From Cellulosilyticum sp. (GTDB lineage Bacteria; Bacillota; Clostridia; Lachnospirales; Cellulosilyticaceae), in assembly GCA_029851645.1 (NCBI GenBank), contig JARKVN010000138.1, positions 1-35,856 on the forward strand: DNA of 35,856 bases, given 5' to 3'. The notes below the pieces were generated by a model. It made no database searches. It was given only the letters and a program-made list of their open reading frames with translations, and was not told where the DNA came from. Within the stretch, counting starts at the first letter, position 1; the number at the start of each line of letters is the position of its first letter. The position numbers were made by a program, and so were the translations under genes. Positions 9,697 to 18,968 of the stretch are shown one piece after another.

Positions 9697-10425
9697 ATGA
9701 AACACAATCACTATTTTTTTAAGTACTTATTTTTGATTACTTTAGTTTCTTTATTTTGCTATCCACTTACTTTGGCAGCAGAGCATACGTCTCAGCCAGA
9801 AGCTGAAAAAGTTGTTTACTTAACTTTTGATGATGGCCCCACCCCAAAAATTACAGAGGATATTTTAGATATCCTTAAAGCTCAAGATGTTAAAGCAACC
9901 TTTTTCATTGTGGGTAAAGAAATCAAAGGCAGAGAATCTATTCTAAAGCGCATTTATGAAGAAGGTCATGGCATAGGCCTTCATACCTATAGCCATAACT
10001 TCAAAATGATTTATAAAAATCCTGAAAGCTTTATTATAGAAATGAAAAAAACTGAAGCAGCTATTAATGAAACTTTAGGAGCCAACCTTACCATCCCCAT
10101 TATTCGATTTCCTGGTGGTAGTGCTGGACGATTGAATTCATCCTTTTATAAAGCACTTTGTGACCATGGCTATTTAATTTTTGATTGGAATGTCGATTTA
10201 AAGGATGGTATTAAAGGTAATCTTTCTCCTGGTGAGTTCTTAGCCAACTCCCAAAAATGTATGGATCGTAGTTCCCGCCGTATTATCTTAGCTCACTGTA
10301 ACTCCAATAATCAAAACACTTGTCAGGCACTAGATGATATTATTGCTTATTATAAAGACCAAGGTTATACTTTTAAGGCTATTGATTCTAGTACTAAGCC
10401 TTACTTCTTTAAATTCAAAAAATAG
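9697..10425 (+). CDS. Polysaccharide deacetylase (NodB homology)
   Basis: VYLTFDDGPTPKITEDIL, IGLHTYSHNF, IRFPGGSAGR and IILAHCN motifs. Start moved from 9691 to ATG at 9697 because AAAGAGG then has correct spacing. Confidence 0.9.
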   Translation: MKHNHYFFKYLFLITLVSLFCYPLTLAAEHTSQPEAEKVVYLTFDDGPTPKITEDILDILKAQDVKATFFIVGKEIKGRESILKRIYEEGHGIGLHTYSHNFKMIYKNPESFIIEMKKTEAAINETLGANLTIPIIRFPGGSAGRLNSSFYKALCDHGYLIFDWNVDLKDGIKGNLSPGEFLANSQKCMDRSSRRIILAHCNSNNQNTCQALDDIIAYYKDQGYTFKAIDSSTKPYFFKFKK

Positions 10426-10430
10426 TCTAT

Positions 10431-10477
10431 AAGGAAAAGCATGACTAAAGCCACAAACTTTAGCCATGCTTTTCCTT
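10431..10477. terminator. Bidirectional terminator between convergent genes
   Basis: AAGGAAAAGCATG-a-CTAAAG-ccacaaa-CTTTAG-c-CATGCTTTTCCTT near-perfect hairpin. Confidence 0.8.
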
Positions 10478-10489
10478 ACTATTTCCATA

Positions 10490-11359
10490 TTAATATGCAA
10501 TAACTTCAACGCCAGTTTCTGTAATTAAAATGGTCTTTTCCCATTGTGCAGATAAAGAATAGTCTTTGGTATAAACTGTCCACCCATCTTCCTCATCGAT
10601 ATAGACTTCATAACCTCCTTCATTCACCATAGGTTCTACAGTTAAGGTCATACCAGGTACTAAAAGCATCCCTTCTCCCTTAACCCCTACATGAGGCACA
10701 AAAGGCTCTTCATGAAATAGCTTACCAATTCCATGTCCACCTAAATCAATCACTACGGAGTAACCATTCTTCCTCGCATGTTCTTGTACCGCCGCACCAA
10801 TATCACCTAGAAAACCCCAAGGTTTAATTGCTTCAATACCTATTTCCATACACTCTTTAGCTACGCGAACTAACCTTTCAGCTTCTTCGCTTACTTTTCC
10901 AATCATAAACATTCTTGAAGCATCTGCAAAGTACCCATCCACAATGGTTGTAACATCCACATTCACAATATCTCCTTCTTTTAGGATGGTTTCTACTGAA
11001 GGAATGCCGTGGCATACGACATTATTAATAGAAATGCAAACGCTTTTGGGATATCCGTCATAGTTAAGGGGTGCTGGAACTCCTCCATGTTCTATGGTAT
11101 AGTTATACACTAATGTATCAATTTCCTCTGTATTCATTCCTGCATGGATTTTTTCTCCTACAAGGTCTAAGATAGCCGTATTAACTTCTGCTGCCTTTTT
11201 CATTCCCGCAATATCTGCTTCATTTTTAATAATTTCTCTTGGTGGCACTTCATAGCCTTTTAATTCATAAGTTTTTATTTTTTCATCCAGTGCAAGGTGA
11301 CACTTTTTATATTTTTTACCACTTCCACACCAACATGGATGATTTCTATCAATTGTCAT
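10490..11359 (-). CDS. map: Type I methionine aminopeptidase with N-terminal SEC-C metal-binding motif
   Basis: N-terminal HPCWCGSGKKYKKCH (SEC-C); MetAP motifs CISINNVVCHGIP, VNVDVTTIVDGYFADASRMF, GHGIGKLFHEEPFVPH and TVEPMV. Confidence 0.93.
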   Translation of the reverse strand: MTIDRNHPCWCGSGKKYKKCHLALDEKIKTYELKGYEVPPREIIKNEADIAGMKKAAEVNTAILDLVGEKIHAGMNTEEIDTLVYNYTIEHGGVPAPLNYDGYPKSVCISINNVVCHGIPSVETILKEGDIVNVDVTTIVDGYFADASRMFMIGKVSEEAERLVRVAKECMEIGIEAIKPWGFLGDIGAAVQEHARKNGYSVVIDLGGHGIGKLFHEEPFVPHVGVKGEGMLLVPGMTLTVEPMVNEGGYEVYIDEEDGWTVYTKDYSLSAQWEKTILITETGVEVIAY

Positions 11360-11535
11360 TTCTTTAGTCTCCTCCCTAAGTTAGCTTTCATCTAACTTAA
11401 TATCATTCCTATTATATACCTATTCAAAAAGATTTACACGACTTATAATAAGAATATCTATTTATTCTTGTGTTTTTCTTAAGGATACTGCAAAATAAAA
11501 TAGAGTCAGAACCAAAATAAGTTAAGGAGATAATT

Positions 11536-12519
11536 ATGATCAAACTATTTACACATAATGATTTAGATGGCTTAGGATGTGCTTTACTTGCTCAGCTTGC
11601 TTATGGTAAAGATGCTATTGATTTCGAAACTTGCCGTCATGAAGATATTAATGAAAAGGTTAGCCTCTATTTTTCAGAAAAGGCCTATGAAAACTTTTCT
11701 TATTGTTATGTAACTGATATTGCAATTCATGAAGAGGTCGCTGCCCAAATTAATAGGCAATTTGACTCACCGAGTCAGTATATCTCTATTATTGATCATC
11801 ATATTAGTACGACATCACTCAATATTTATGACTGGTGTCAAGTTACTGTTGCTAATGAGCAGGGCTTAAAATACTGCGGTACCTCACTATTCTATCAAAA
11901 ACTTCTTTCATTAGATGTTCCTTTTAAAGAAAAACTACTCAGTCCACTTGTTGTTAGTTTTGTTGAAAAAATAAGACGCTATGATGTCTGGGATTGGCAA
12001 GCGCTTAATGATCTTGAAGCAAAGCAGCTTGACGATCTATTATCTATCCTAGGTAAAGAACGTTTCATGGCGTACTGGATAAGTCGCCTTGAAGAAGATC
12101 AGGGGCCTTTCTCTTTTGATGAAACACAAACACTACTTTTAGAACTTAGACAAAATGAAATCAACCAATACATTGAATCACGTAATGAGGAAATCATTGT
12201 CAAGGAAGTTGCCGGTTATCAAGCTGGTATTGTTTTTGCAAATCGCTATCAAAGTGAACTTGGCAACCAATTGGCGCTCTTACATCCTGAACTTGATTTT
12301 ATTGCCATGATTAATGTCGGTGGCGGTGTGTCTTGTCGGTGTGTCAAAGAAAACGTAAATCTTGCTGAACTTGCTGCCTCTTTTGGAGGGGGAGGTCATG
12401 TTAAAGCTGCTGGCTTTCGCATTGGTGATGAAATCCGTGAAATGGTTATTCACAGTGTCTTTAAATTAGATACACATGATAAAGAGTCTTTCTCTTCTGA
12501 CTCTAATTGTAACCTTTAG
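11536..12519 (+). CDS. DHH family phosphoesterase (NrnB/oligoribonuclease-like)
   Basis: FTHNDLDGLGCALLA, SIIDHHIST and C-terminal DHHA1-like FGGGGHVKAAGFRI. Confidence 0.85.
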   Translation: MIKLFTHNDLDGLGCALLAQLAYGKDAIDFETCRHEDINEKVSLYFSEKAYENFSYCYVTDIAIHEEVAAQINRQFDSPSQYISIIDHHISTTSLNIYDWCQVTVANEQGLKYCGTSLFYQKLLSLDVPFKEKLLSPLVVSFVEKIRRYDVWDWQALNDLEAKQLDDLLSILGKERFMAYWISRLEEDQGPFSFDETQTLLLELRQNEINQYIESRNEEIIVKEVAGYQAGIVFANRYQSELGNQLALLHPELDFIAMINVGGGVSCRCVKENVNLAELAASFGGGGHVKAAGFRIGDEIREMVIHSVFKLDTHDKESFSSDSNCNL

Positions 12520-12538
12520 TCCATCATAGGAGGTTATT

Positions 12539-13741
12539 ATGACAAATTTACTTGTTAAATTTTTTATTAAGGATTATGAGAATATAACCAGTCACAAAGT
12601 TCGAGAAGCTTATGGTCTTTTGGGGAGTTATGTTGGTATTTTAGCTAATGTTATTTTGTGCTTTTTCAAAATTGGAGCAGGTCTTCTCTTTAATAGCATG
12701 GCTATCTTGGCCGACGGTATTAACAACTTATCCGATGCTGGCTCTTCTATTGTGACCCTTATTGGTTTTAAGCTCTCTAGTAAACCAGCTGATGAGGATC
12801 ATCCCTATGGGCATGCTCGTATGGAATATTTATCAGGCCTTGCAGTTTCTTTCATTATCTTAATGTTAGGTATTGAACTGATTCGCTCTTCTTTTGATAA
12901 AATTCTTCATCCGGAGCCTTTAACTTTTAGCTGGATTATGGTAAGCATCTTAGCTCTTTCCATTCTTGTTAAGCTTTGGTTATGTCTTTTTAATCGTAAA
13001 CTTGGCAAACGTATTGATTCAACCACTATGCTTGCTACAGCTACTGATAGTTTAAATGATGTCATTGCAACTTCTGCCGTACTGATTGCTTTAATCATTG
13101 CTCAGCTAACAGGTTGGAATTTGGATGGTTATATGGGTATTTTAGTAGGACTTTTTGTTTGCTATTCAGGCATTGGGTTAATCAAAGAAACCATGAATCC
13201 TTTACTTGGTGAAGCCCCCTCTCCAAAACTTATCCAAACAGTTGAAACCAAATTAATGAGCTATGATTATATTTGTGGCTTTCATGATTTAGTACTACAT
13301 AGCTACGGGCCTAATCGATACTTTGCTTCTGTTCATGCCGAAGTTCCAGCTGATGCAAACCTTTGGTATTGCCATGACGTTATTGATATGATTGAGAAAG
13401 ACTTTTCAAGAGAGCTTGATATCGACCTAGTCATTCACCTTGACCCGATTGTAACGAATGATGAGAAAAGTAATCAGCTTAAAGCACAAGTTGATGCTAT
13501 TGTCAAAGCGATAGATCAAGATCTTTCTATTCATGACTTTAGAATTGTTCCTGGCCATACCCATACGAATATTATTTTTGATGTAACGGTTCCTGTTACC
13601 TATCACGCGAAACCAACCAACCTTGCTAGACAAATTGATGCAGAGATCAAAAAATTAGATGAGACCTACTATACAGTCATTACTATAGATACGAACTATG
13701 TTTCTACTTCCTTTTCTTCTTATGATGGGACTTTACATTAA
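12539..13741 (+). CDS. Cation diffusion facilitator (CDF) family transporter
   Basis: MAILADGINNLSDAGSS, DEDHPYGHARMEYLSGL, ATATDSLNDVIATSAVL; RBS AGGAGG. Confidence 0.92.
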   Translation: MTNLLVKFFIKDYENITSHKVREAYGLLGSYVGILANVILCFFKIGAGLLFNSMAILADGINNLSDAGSSIVTLIGFKLSSKPADEDHPYGHARMEYLSGLAVSFIILMLGIELIRSSFDKILHPEPLTFSWIMVSILALSILVKLWLCLFNRKLGKRIDSTTMLATATDSLNDVIATSAVLIALIIAQLTGWNLDGYMGILVGLFVCYSGIGLIKETMNPLLGEAPSPKLIQTVETKLMSYDYICGFHDLVLHSYGPNRYFASVHAEVPADANLWYCHDVIDMIEKDFSRELDIDLVIHLDPIVTNDEKSNQLKAQVDAIVKAIDQDLSIHDFRIVPGHTHTNIIFDVTVPVTYHAKPTNLARQIDAEIKKLDETYYTVITIDTNYVSTSFSSYDGTLH

Positions 13742-13755
13742 ATAGGAACAAAACA

Positions 13756-13795
13756 TAAGGGCAAAGCTATGATTCTATTTTAGCTTTGCCCTTAC
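13756..13795. terminator. Bidirectional terminator between convergent genes
   Basis: TAAGGGCAAAGCTA...TTAGCTTTGCCCTTA hairpin followed by CGTTTT. Confidence 0.78.
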
Positions 13796-13809
13796 GTTTT
13801 ACTCATTTT

Positions 13810-16800
13810 CTATGAAAATAAACTGAGTTGATTGCTCCCTAATACACTGAGCGCAACTGGATCATTATCCATAAAATATGCCTTCTTAATTTCTTGCTCC
13901 TTAGAGAATATAGAAGTTCTTTGGTCTAAAGTACTTCTTAATTTACAGCTATACACAATTGGGAAATATCTTCTGATGAAATCGCCTTCTGAATGGGCTG
14001 TAAGCGCAATCATTTGGAAACCTAATTGCTTTGCAATAAAGAATACAGGTTCTAGAACGTGTCCACTTGATGCTTTTCCAAATGGATTATCCAAAATCAC
14101 TGCCCGGCTTACTTTTTGCTCTTCACTCTGGATGTTTTGTTTCTTCTCCGCTAGATAATTTAAAATCCCGAGATAAAGTGCCATATTCTTGCTCCATTTT
14201 TCTCCCCCTGACCATTTATTAGAGGTTTCCCATCCATATTTCTGGCTACTAATATCACTTGTACTACTTACCTTACGGCATCTTACTCTAATGGCATCAT
14301 TCCCCATGACAACTTTTAGTAGATTTTTAAGTTTGAATTGTTCCTTAATATACTTCTTAATCTTTTGTACATCTTCTTTTCCAGTATCATCTAAGAAACT
14401 CTTGCCTTCAATATCATCTAAAAGACTGTAAATATGTGTACGAATCTTTTCTTTCCCACTTTCCTCTTGCCAACTTGGAATCGTAAATTCATAAATATTT
14501 TTCCAACCCTCTTCTGTATTCACCCTAGTTTTCTTAGGAATTTCAGCAAGTTCACTAGCTACTGTTCTAAGATAAGCATAAAGATGAATAATAAACTGAG
14601 AAATTTGTTGATCCTGATCTAAAAGGTCTCTTTCTAAAATGGTTAAAGTATGATTAATACGCTCTACAATATTCTCTTTCCACATCACAAGTTCCTCATA
14701 GTCTTGCTTTTGTGTAATGCCTTGAACAGCCATATTACGTAACTTGCTATCTCGAATCTCTCTTTGGCAAAATAGCTTAAAATCTGTCTTTCTATCCTCT
14801 ACAGCTTGTTTACTGACTTCTAAATGATTTTTAAGCCAAGCTAGACGTTCTAACAAATTGTTTACAATAACTCTAACTTTTAGTTCATACATGAATTCCT
14901 GCTGCAAGTTTTCATCTAGTACACCTTCTTTAACTTCTGGTGCACAATAGCCATAAAGTTCATCTTTCTTATCCATCTGTTGCTTATGCTCTAAAATGAA
15001 CTTAAGCTCTTTTTCTAGACCTAATACTTTTTTAGAAACATATTTTTCTTTCTCACCTAACTCTATTTGTGCTCTACCTAAACGTTCTTTCGCTTGATTA
15101 GAATAATCAATCTGCTCATCTACTTTTTCGTAGTTTGTTTCATAGGCTATTTTTTTACTTTGATAGTCTTGCTCTTTTTTATCAAAGTCTGTTTTAGCCC
15201 CTCTAACAACATGATCAAAACTTTCTAAGCCTTTTTTTATCTCTTTTAATTCTTCTGTAAGACGTTCTACTTCCTCTTCAAACTCTTCCCTATAAAGAGG
15301 AATCTGCTCTAGCTGTTCTTCTCTTTCTGCTTGTTCTTGACGAAAACTTTTTTCATTTTCCTCATAAGCTTTTTTATTTTGCTTTAAAAGGCTTTCAATT
15401 TCACTGCGTCCTTTTTGCTTGTTACTTAATGCTTCCTTTAACTGCTCTTGTTTATCTCTTAAATAGGTGATATCCCTATTGGAATAAATCGCTTCTTCAT
15501 CTTTTACTTCCTTGTAAAGGACATCATCTTTAATACGATTTTCTTGACTTCTAAAGAGGTTATATTGTTCTTTAGCTTCATCTAAAGCCTCCATGACATT
15601 TCTTAGCGCCTGTTCCACTTTAAATAAAGAATCTTCTTCTACCTTAATATCACCTTGTAAGTTCTTTATCTGCCTTTCATCTCTTTCACATTCTTTTTTA
15701 AGTTCGATATAGTCTTCTGCTTTCTCTACGTAATTTTGTAATCTATTTTTTTCCTCTGCCTCTTTACGTAATGTTTCGTTTATAAGCTTTCTTTCTTTTT
15801 CTACTCGAATCAGTTCGTCTTTAGCCTTTTCTATGGCTCTTACAAACTCCATTTCTTTTCTTTTAAGCTGGTCGCTTTCTTCTCTTAAAGCAGCATATTT
15901 TTCATGAGGATATTCTGATAAGAAGTCACTTAACTTTTCTAAAATCTGCTCTATTTCACGCAAAGTTTTTTCTTTTTGTTTACGAAAAGCAACTGCTGAC
16001 TCTAGTGCTTTTTCAGTTTCTCTTTTACGTAGTTTAAAACGCTCTGTTTGGATATTTTCGCTCCAAGCTGTAGGATAAATGAGATTTGTTAGCTCATCTT
16101 CCACTTCAAGAAGCGCCTTTGCTTCTGAAACATTTATGACCCCTACAGGGTAGGTCATTTTATCTTTTTGCATCTCTATCAAATGCTTTAGTTTTTCCTC
16201 TTCGCCATCAGCAACTACTACCATCTGTGCCCATCTAGGTTGACCATACATTTTCTCCTTCAGCACGTTACTTTCTAAACTCTCAATATAACTAGTCCCT
16301 GTTTGTAAAAAGCTAAACTCACTCATCCATTTTTCCACCCAAATCTCTAGGAGTGGTTCTACTGTAAAGAAGTCATGAGATTCATAGTTCTCAATGAAAT
16401 GGGCATGCTGCCGTTCTAAAAGAAGGGCTTCTTCTTTTTCCCTTGTCATTTTCTCTACTTGCTCTTCTAATGCTGTCATCACCTGCTGAGGTTTTAAGTA
16501 AATAGAAGATAGGTTATTAAAAATAGGTAGAGCCTCTTTAACTTCATGAAGCACTTTTTCCTGTGCACCTTCTAACTGTTCAAGCTTTGCATGCACCTTT
16601 GCGATTTCACCTAAAAACTTTGAGCGATTTTCCCTATTTTCTTCAAGTATTTTGCTATACTTTTCTTCATTTTCTTCTATTCTTCTTAAACTTTGCCTGC
16701 TCTTTAGTCGATTGTTTTCAATCTCTGTTAGTCGTGCTTTCCACTTATCATGTTGCCCTACAATGTCCTCATAGGCCCCTTGAGCAAGCAGCGTCATTTT

Positions 16801-18234
16801 AATATGATTCATTTGCTTTTGCTGATGCTCTAGTTTTCCTGTCATTTTACTTGAATCATTTCTAAGGGTTTGAAGTTTTAATGAAAGCAGTTGTTTTTGC
16901 TTCTTATTTTCTGTCTCCTCCTCTAAATAGCGTTCTTTTTCTCTGCCGCAGTGCTGCATTTCTCTCTTAATATTTTCTAACTGTTCTTCAAAGTATCCTT
17001 TAATTTGCCCACTATTTTCTTCTAATGCTTCTTTTAATGCTTCCACTTCTGTATCTGCATCTAATAAAGCCAGTTGCTCTTCATAAAGCTTGATTTTAGA
17101 CCTAGATTCATTCATATTATTTTGAAATCTAGAAAGCTTTAAAATATGACGCCTTAATTCTTTTTCATCTTGTTTTCCTTTAGCTACCTCATAAGTTTGT
17201 CTTTCTTTCTCATAGTATGTCCTAGCACGCTCTAGCACACTTTTAGACTCTAGCACTTCAATGAGGGCTGTTTCTTTTTCTAAAGCTTTTTTCTCTAACT
17301 CTATACTTCTTCTTTCACCTTCTAATTGAGTGATTAGGGCTTTTGTTTGATTTTCTTTTGCTTCAATAAGCTTCCAGACCGCTTTCGCTTCCTCTTTTTT
17401 TGCCTCATACTCTTTGACCTTTTGATGATAGTCACTATAGCTTATAACATAAGCCTCAATTTCTGACTTGATTTTCTCACTTTCTTTAATACTTCTCTCT
17501 AACTGCTTATGCTTATTAAAGTGTTCTCTCTGGCTTTCAAAAGTCCCCGCAAACTCCTCACTTCCCTTACCTACTAAACCTTGCTCTACTGTTGGCAAAA
17601 GAAGCTTTTCTACTAAATCAGAAGTTGTATGACACCCATCAAAGAAAGCTTCTACAGAACCTTCCCCGCCATTAATGACGGCAACGCTCCTCCATTCCTC
17701 TGGAATAATCTTAAAATGCGCTTCAATATAGCTATGAAACTCCTTAGTGGTTGAAAAAGTTTTAGCAAGTAGATGCTCTTTACTCATTTTTTGATAGTAC
17801 TCATTCATCTCTACCCTTGTGGCTGCTCGTATGCCTTCGCCCTCTTCTTTTATAAAAGGTAAACTTTCAATATGCTCTTTATCTTCTACCCCATACTCAT
17901 AAGCATATTTATAAGATTTTAATTCATTATTTTGAAGATACAAGGTTACAGCGGTTAAACCATAACGTCTTGGTTTATCGCTAATAATCCACTCGATGGC
18001 AATATGTGCTGCATTCCCTTCTAATATAAAGGTTTCCTTTGCCTTACGCTCTCCCAAATCTGTATGAGGCAAAACGGCCTGTAGAGCAGCTTGGATAAAG
18101 ACTGTTTTTCCACCACCATTTTCAAGTAAAATAGCTGTGTTATGCCCTGCACAAATAAAAATCTCATCATTGTAGCGTTTCCCGCCATTTTCATAAATTA
18201 CATTAGTGTATCTAATTTTAGATATTGATGCCAT
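13810..18234 (-). CDS. SMC/MukB-like coiled-coil ATPase, Wadjet JetC-like
   Basis: Walker A-like AILLENGGGKTVF; about 1100 aa of charged coiled coil; signature motif NKWSGGEKWSKNMALYLG; Walker B-like VSRAVILDNPFGKASS; H-loop MIALTAH. Third gene of a jetABC-like operon, 17 bp after the jetB-like gene, RBS GAGGGT. Confidence 0.8.
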   Translation of the reverse strand: MASISKIRYTNVIYENGGKRYNDEIFICAGHNTAILLENGGGKTVFIQAALQAVLPHTDLGERKAKETFILEGNAAHIAIEWIISDKPRRYGLTAVTLYLQNNELKSYKYAYEYGVEDKEHIESLPFIKEEGEGIRAATRVEMNEYYQKMSKEHLLAKTFSTTKEFHSYIEAHFKIIPEEWRSVAVINGGEGSVEAFFDGCHTTSDLVEKLLLPTVEQGLVGKGSEEFAGTFESQREHFNKHKQLERSIKESEKIKSEIEAYVISYSDYHQKVKEYEAKKEEAKAVWKLIEAKENQTKALITQLEGERRSIELEKKALEKETALIEVLESKSVLERARTYYEKERQTYEVAKGKQDEKELRRHILKLSRFQNNMNESRSKIKLYEEQLALLDADTEVEALKEALEENSGQIKGYFEEQLENIKREMQHCGREKERYLEEETENKKQKQLLSLKLQTLRNDSSKMTGKLEHQQKQMNHIKMTLLAQGAYEDIVGQHDKWKARLTEIENNRLKSRQSLRRIEENEEKYSKILEENRENRSKFLGEIAKVHAKLEQLEGAQEKVLHEVKEALPIFNNLSSIYLKPQQVMTALEEQVEKMTREKEEALLLERQHAHFIENYESHDFFTVEPLLEIWVEKWMSEFSFLQTGTSYIESLESNVLKEKMYGQPRWAQMVVVADGEEEKLKHLIEMQKDKMTYPVGVINVSEAKALLEVEDELTNLIYPTAWSENIQTERFKLRKRETEKALESAVAFRKQKEKTLREIEQILEKLSDFLSEYPHEKYAALREESDQLKRKEMEFVRAIEKAKDELIRVEKERKLINETLRKEAEEKNRLQNYVEKAEDYIELKKECERDERQIKNLQGDIKVEEDSLFKVEQALRNVMEALDEAKEQYNLFRSQENRIKDDVLYKEVKDEEAIYSNRDITYLRDKQEQLKEALSNKQKGRSEIESLLKQNKKAYEENEKSFRQEQAEREEQLEQIPLYREEFEEEVERLTEELKEIKKGLESFDHVVRGAKTDFDKKEQDYQSKKIAYETNYEKVDEQIDYSNQAKERLGRAQIELGEKEKYVSKKVLGLEKELKFILEHKQQMDKKDELYGYCAPEVKEGVLDENLQQEFMYELKVRVIVNNLLERLAWLKNHLEVSKQAVEDRKTDFKLFCQREIRDSKLRNMAVQGITQKQDYEELVMWKENIVERINHTLTILERDLLDQDQQISQFIIHLYAYLRTVASELAEIPKKTRVNTEEGWKNIYEFTIPSWQEESGKEKIRTHIYSLLDDIEGKSFLDDTGKEDVQKIKKYIKEQFKLKNLLKVVMGNDAIRVRCRKVSSTSDISSQKYGWETSNKWSGGEKWSKNMALYLGILNYLAEKKQNIQSEEQKVSRAVILDNPFGKASSGHVLEPVFFIAKQLGFQMIALTAHSEGDFIRRYFPIVYSCKLRSTLDQRTSIFSKEQEIKKAYFMDNDPVALSVLGSNQLSLFS

Positions 18235-18251
18235 TTATTTTACCCTCATTT

Positions 18252-18968
18252 CTAGCTAAACTGATAAATAAAGTCTAATAATCCGCGATTATACTCATAA
18301 TCCATGTAATAACGCTGAATAATTACTTTTGTTTTTTCTGTGATTTCTAACTCATAATTTCCAATATCTTTAATCATATCTTGTTTTTCTAAGAACTGCC
18401 TCGTCATATTTAAAAAACTAATACGGCTACTGCTTGTCCCTGTTACCTTTTTGGCTTTTTCTTTAACGTCATCTAAGGCCTTCCATTTATCTATAACTTT
18501 TATCCAGTTGTATGCTTGCTCTTCTTCTATTTTTTGAAGTAACTCCTGATCCATTTCAGCCAAATGATCTACTTTTGTATTAACCGCTTCTAGCCACTCC
18601 TCCATACTGATAAAAGTTCTTGTTGGCTCCTTGGTTTGATAACTATTATAAAACTCCCCTAGTAAAATAATGATGGTCACATACATTAAGTAAATATCTA
18701 AGTTTGTAGCATTATTAGGTAAATAAAGCTTTTTAATGGTTTCATTACTCATATGGAAAGGTGAACTACTTGCAATGGGTACAAGATATATCTCTTCTCC
18801 TGCAATAATAATGGTTGCATGATCTTGCTTGGCAAACTGGTTCACTAATTCTTCTATACGCTCTTCTCTTATGTAAGCTCTCATCTCACCCAAAGAACAA
18901 GAACCAGCTACCGCAAGTTTACTATACAACTTGTAAGACTCTAAAATTTCTTCATTTCTATATTCCAT
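18252..18968 (-). CDS. MukE-like, Wadjet JetB-like protein (DUF6063-like)
   Basis: Position between the JetA- and JetC-like genes and size of about 238 aa. ATG at 18968 has RBS AAGGTGA and overlaps the upstream stop by 11 nt; the track start at 19004 is less likely. Confidence 0.65.
   Translation of the reverse strand: MEYRNEEILESYKLYSKLAVAGSCSLGEMRAYIREERIEELVNQFAKQDHATIIIAGEEIYLVPIASSSPFHMSNETIKKLYLPNNATNLDIYLMYVTIIILLGEFYNSYQTKEPTRTFISMEEWLEAVNTKVDHLAEMDQELLQKIEEEQAYNWIKVIDKWKALDDVKEKAKKVTGTSSSRISFLNMTRQFLEKQDMIKDIGNYELEITEKTKVIIQRYYMDYEYNRGLLDFIYQFS

Noticed and set aside
12907-13633. Two minus-strand ORFs (12907-13098, 13427-13633) inside the CDF transporter
   Set aside because: Antisense to a conserved transporter gene; translation has no protein-like features.
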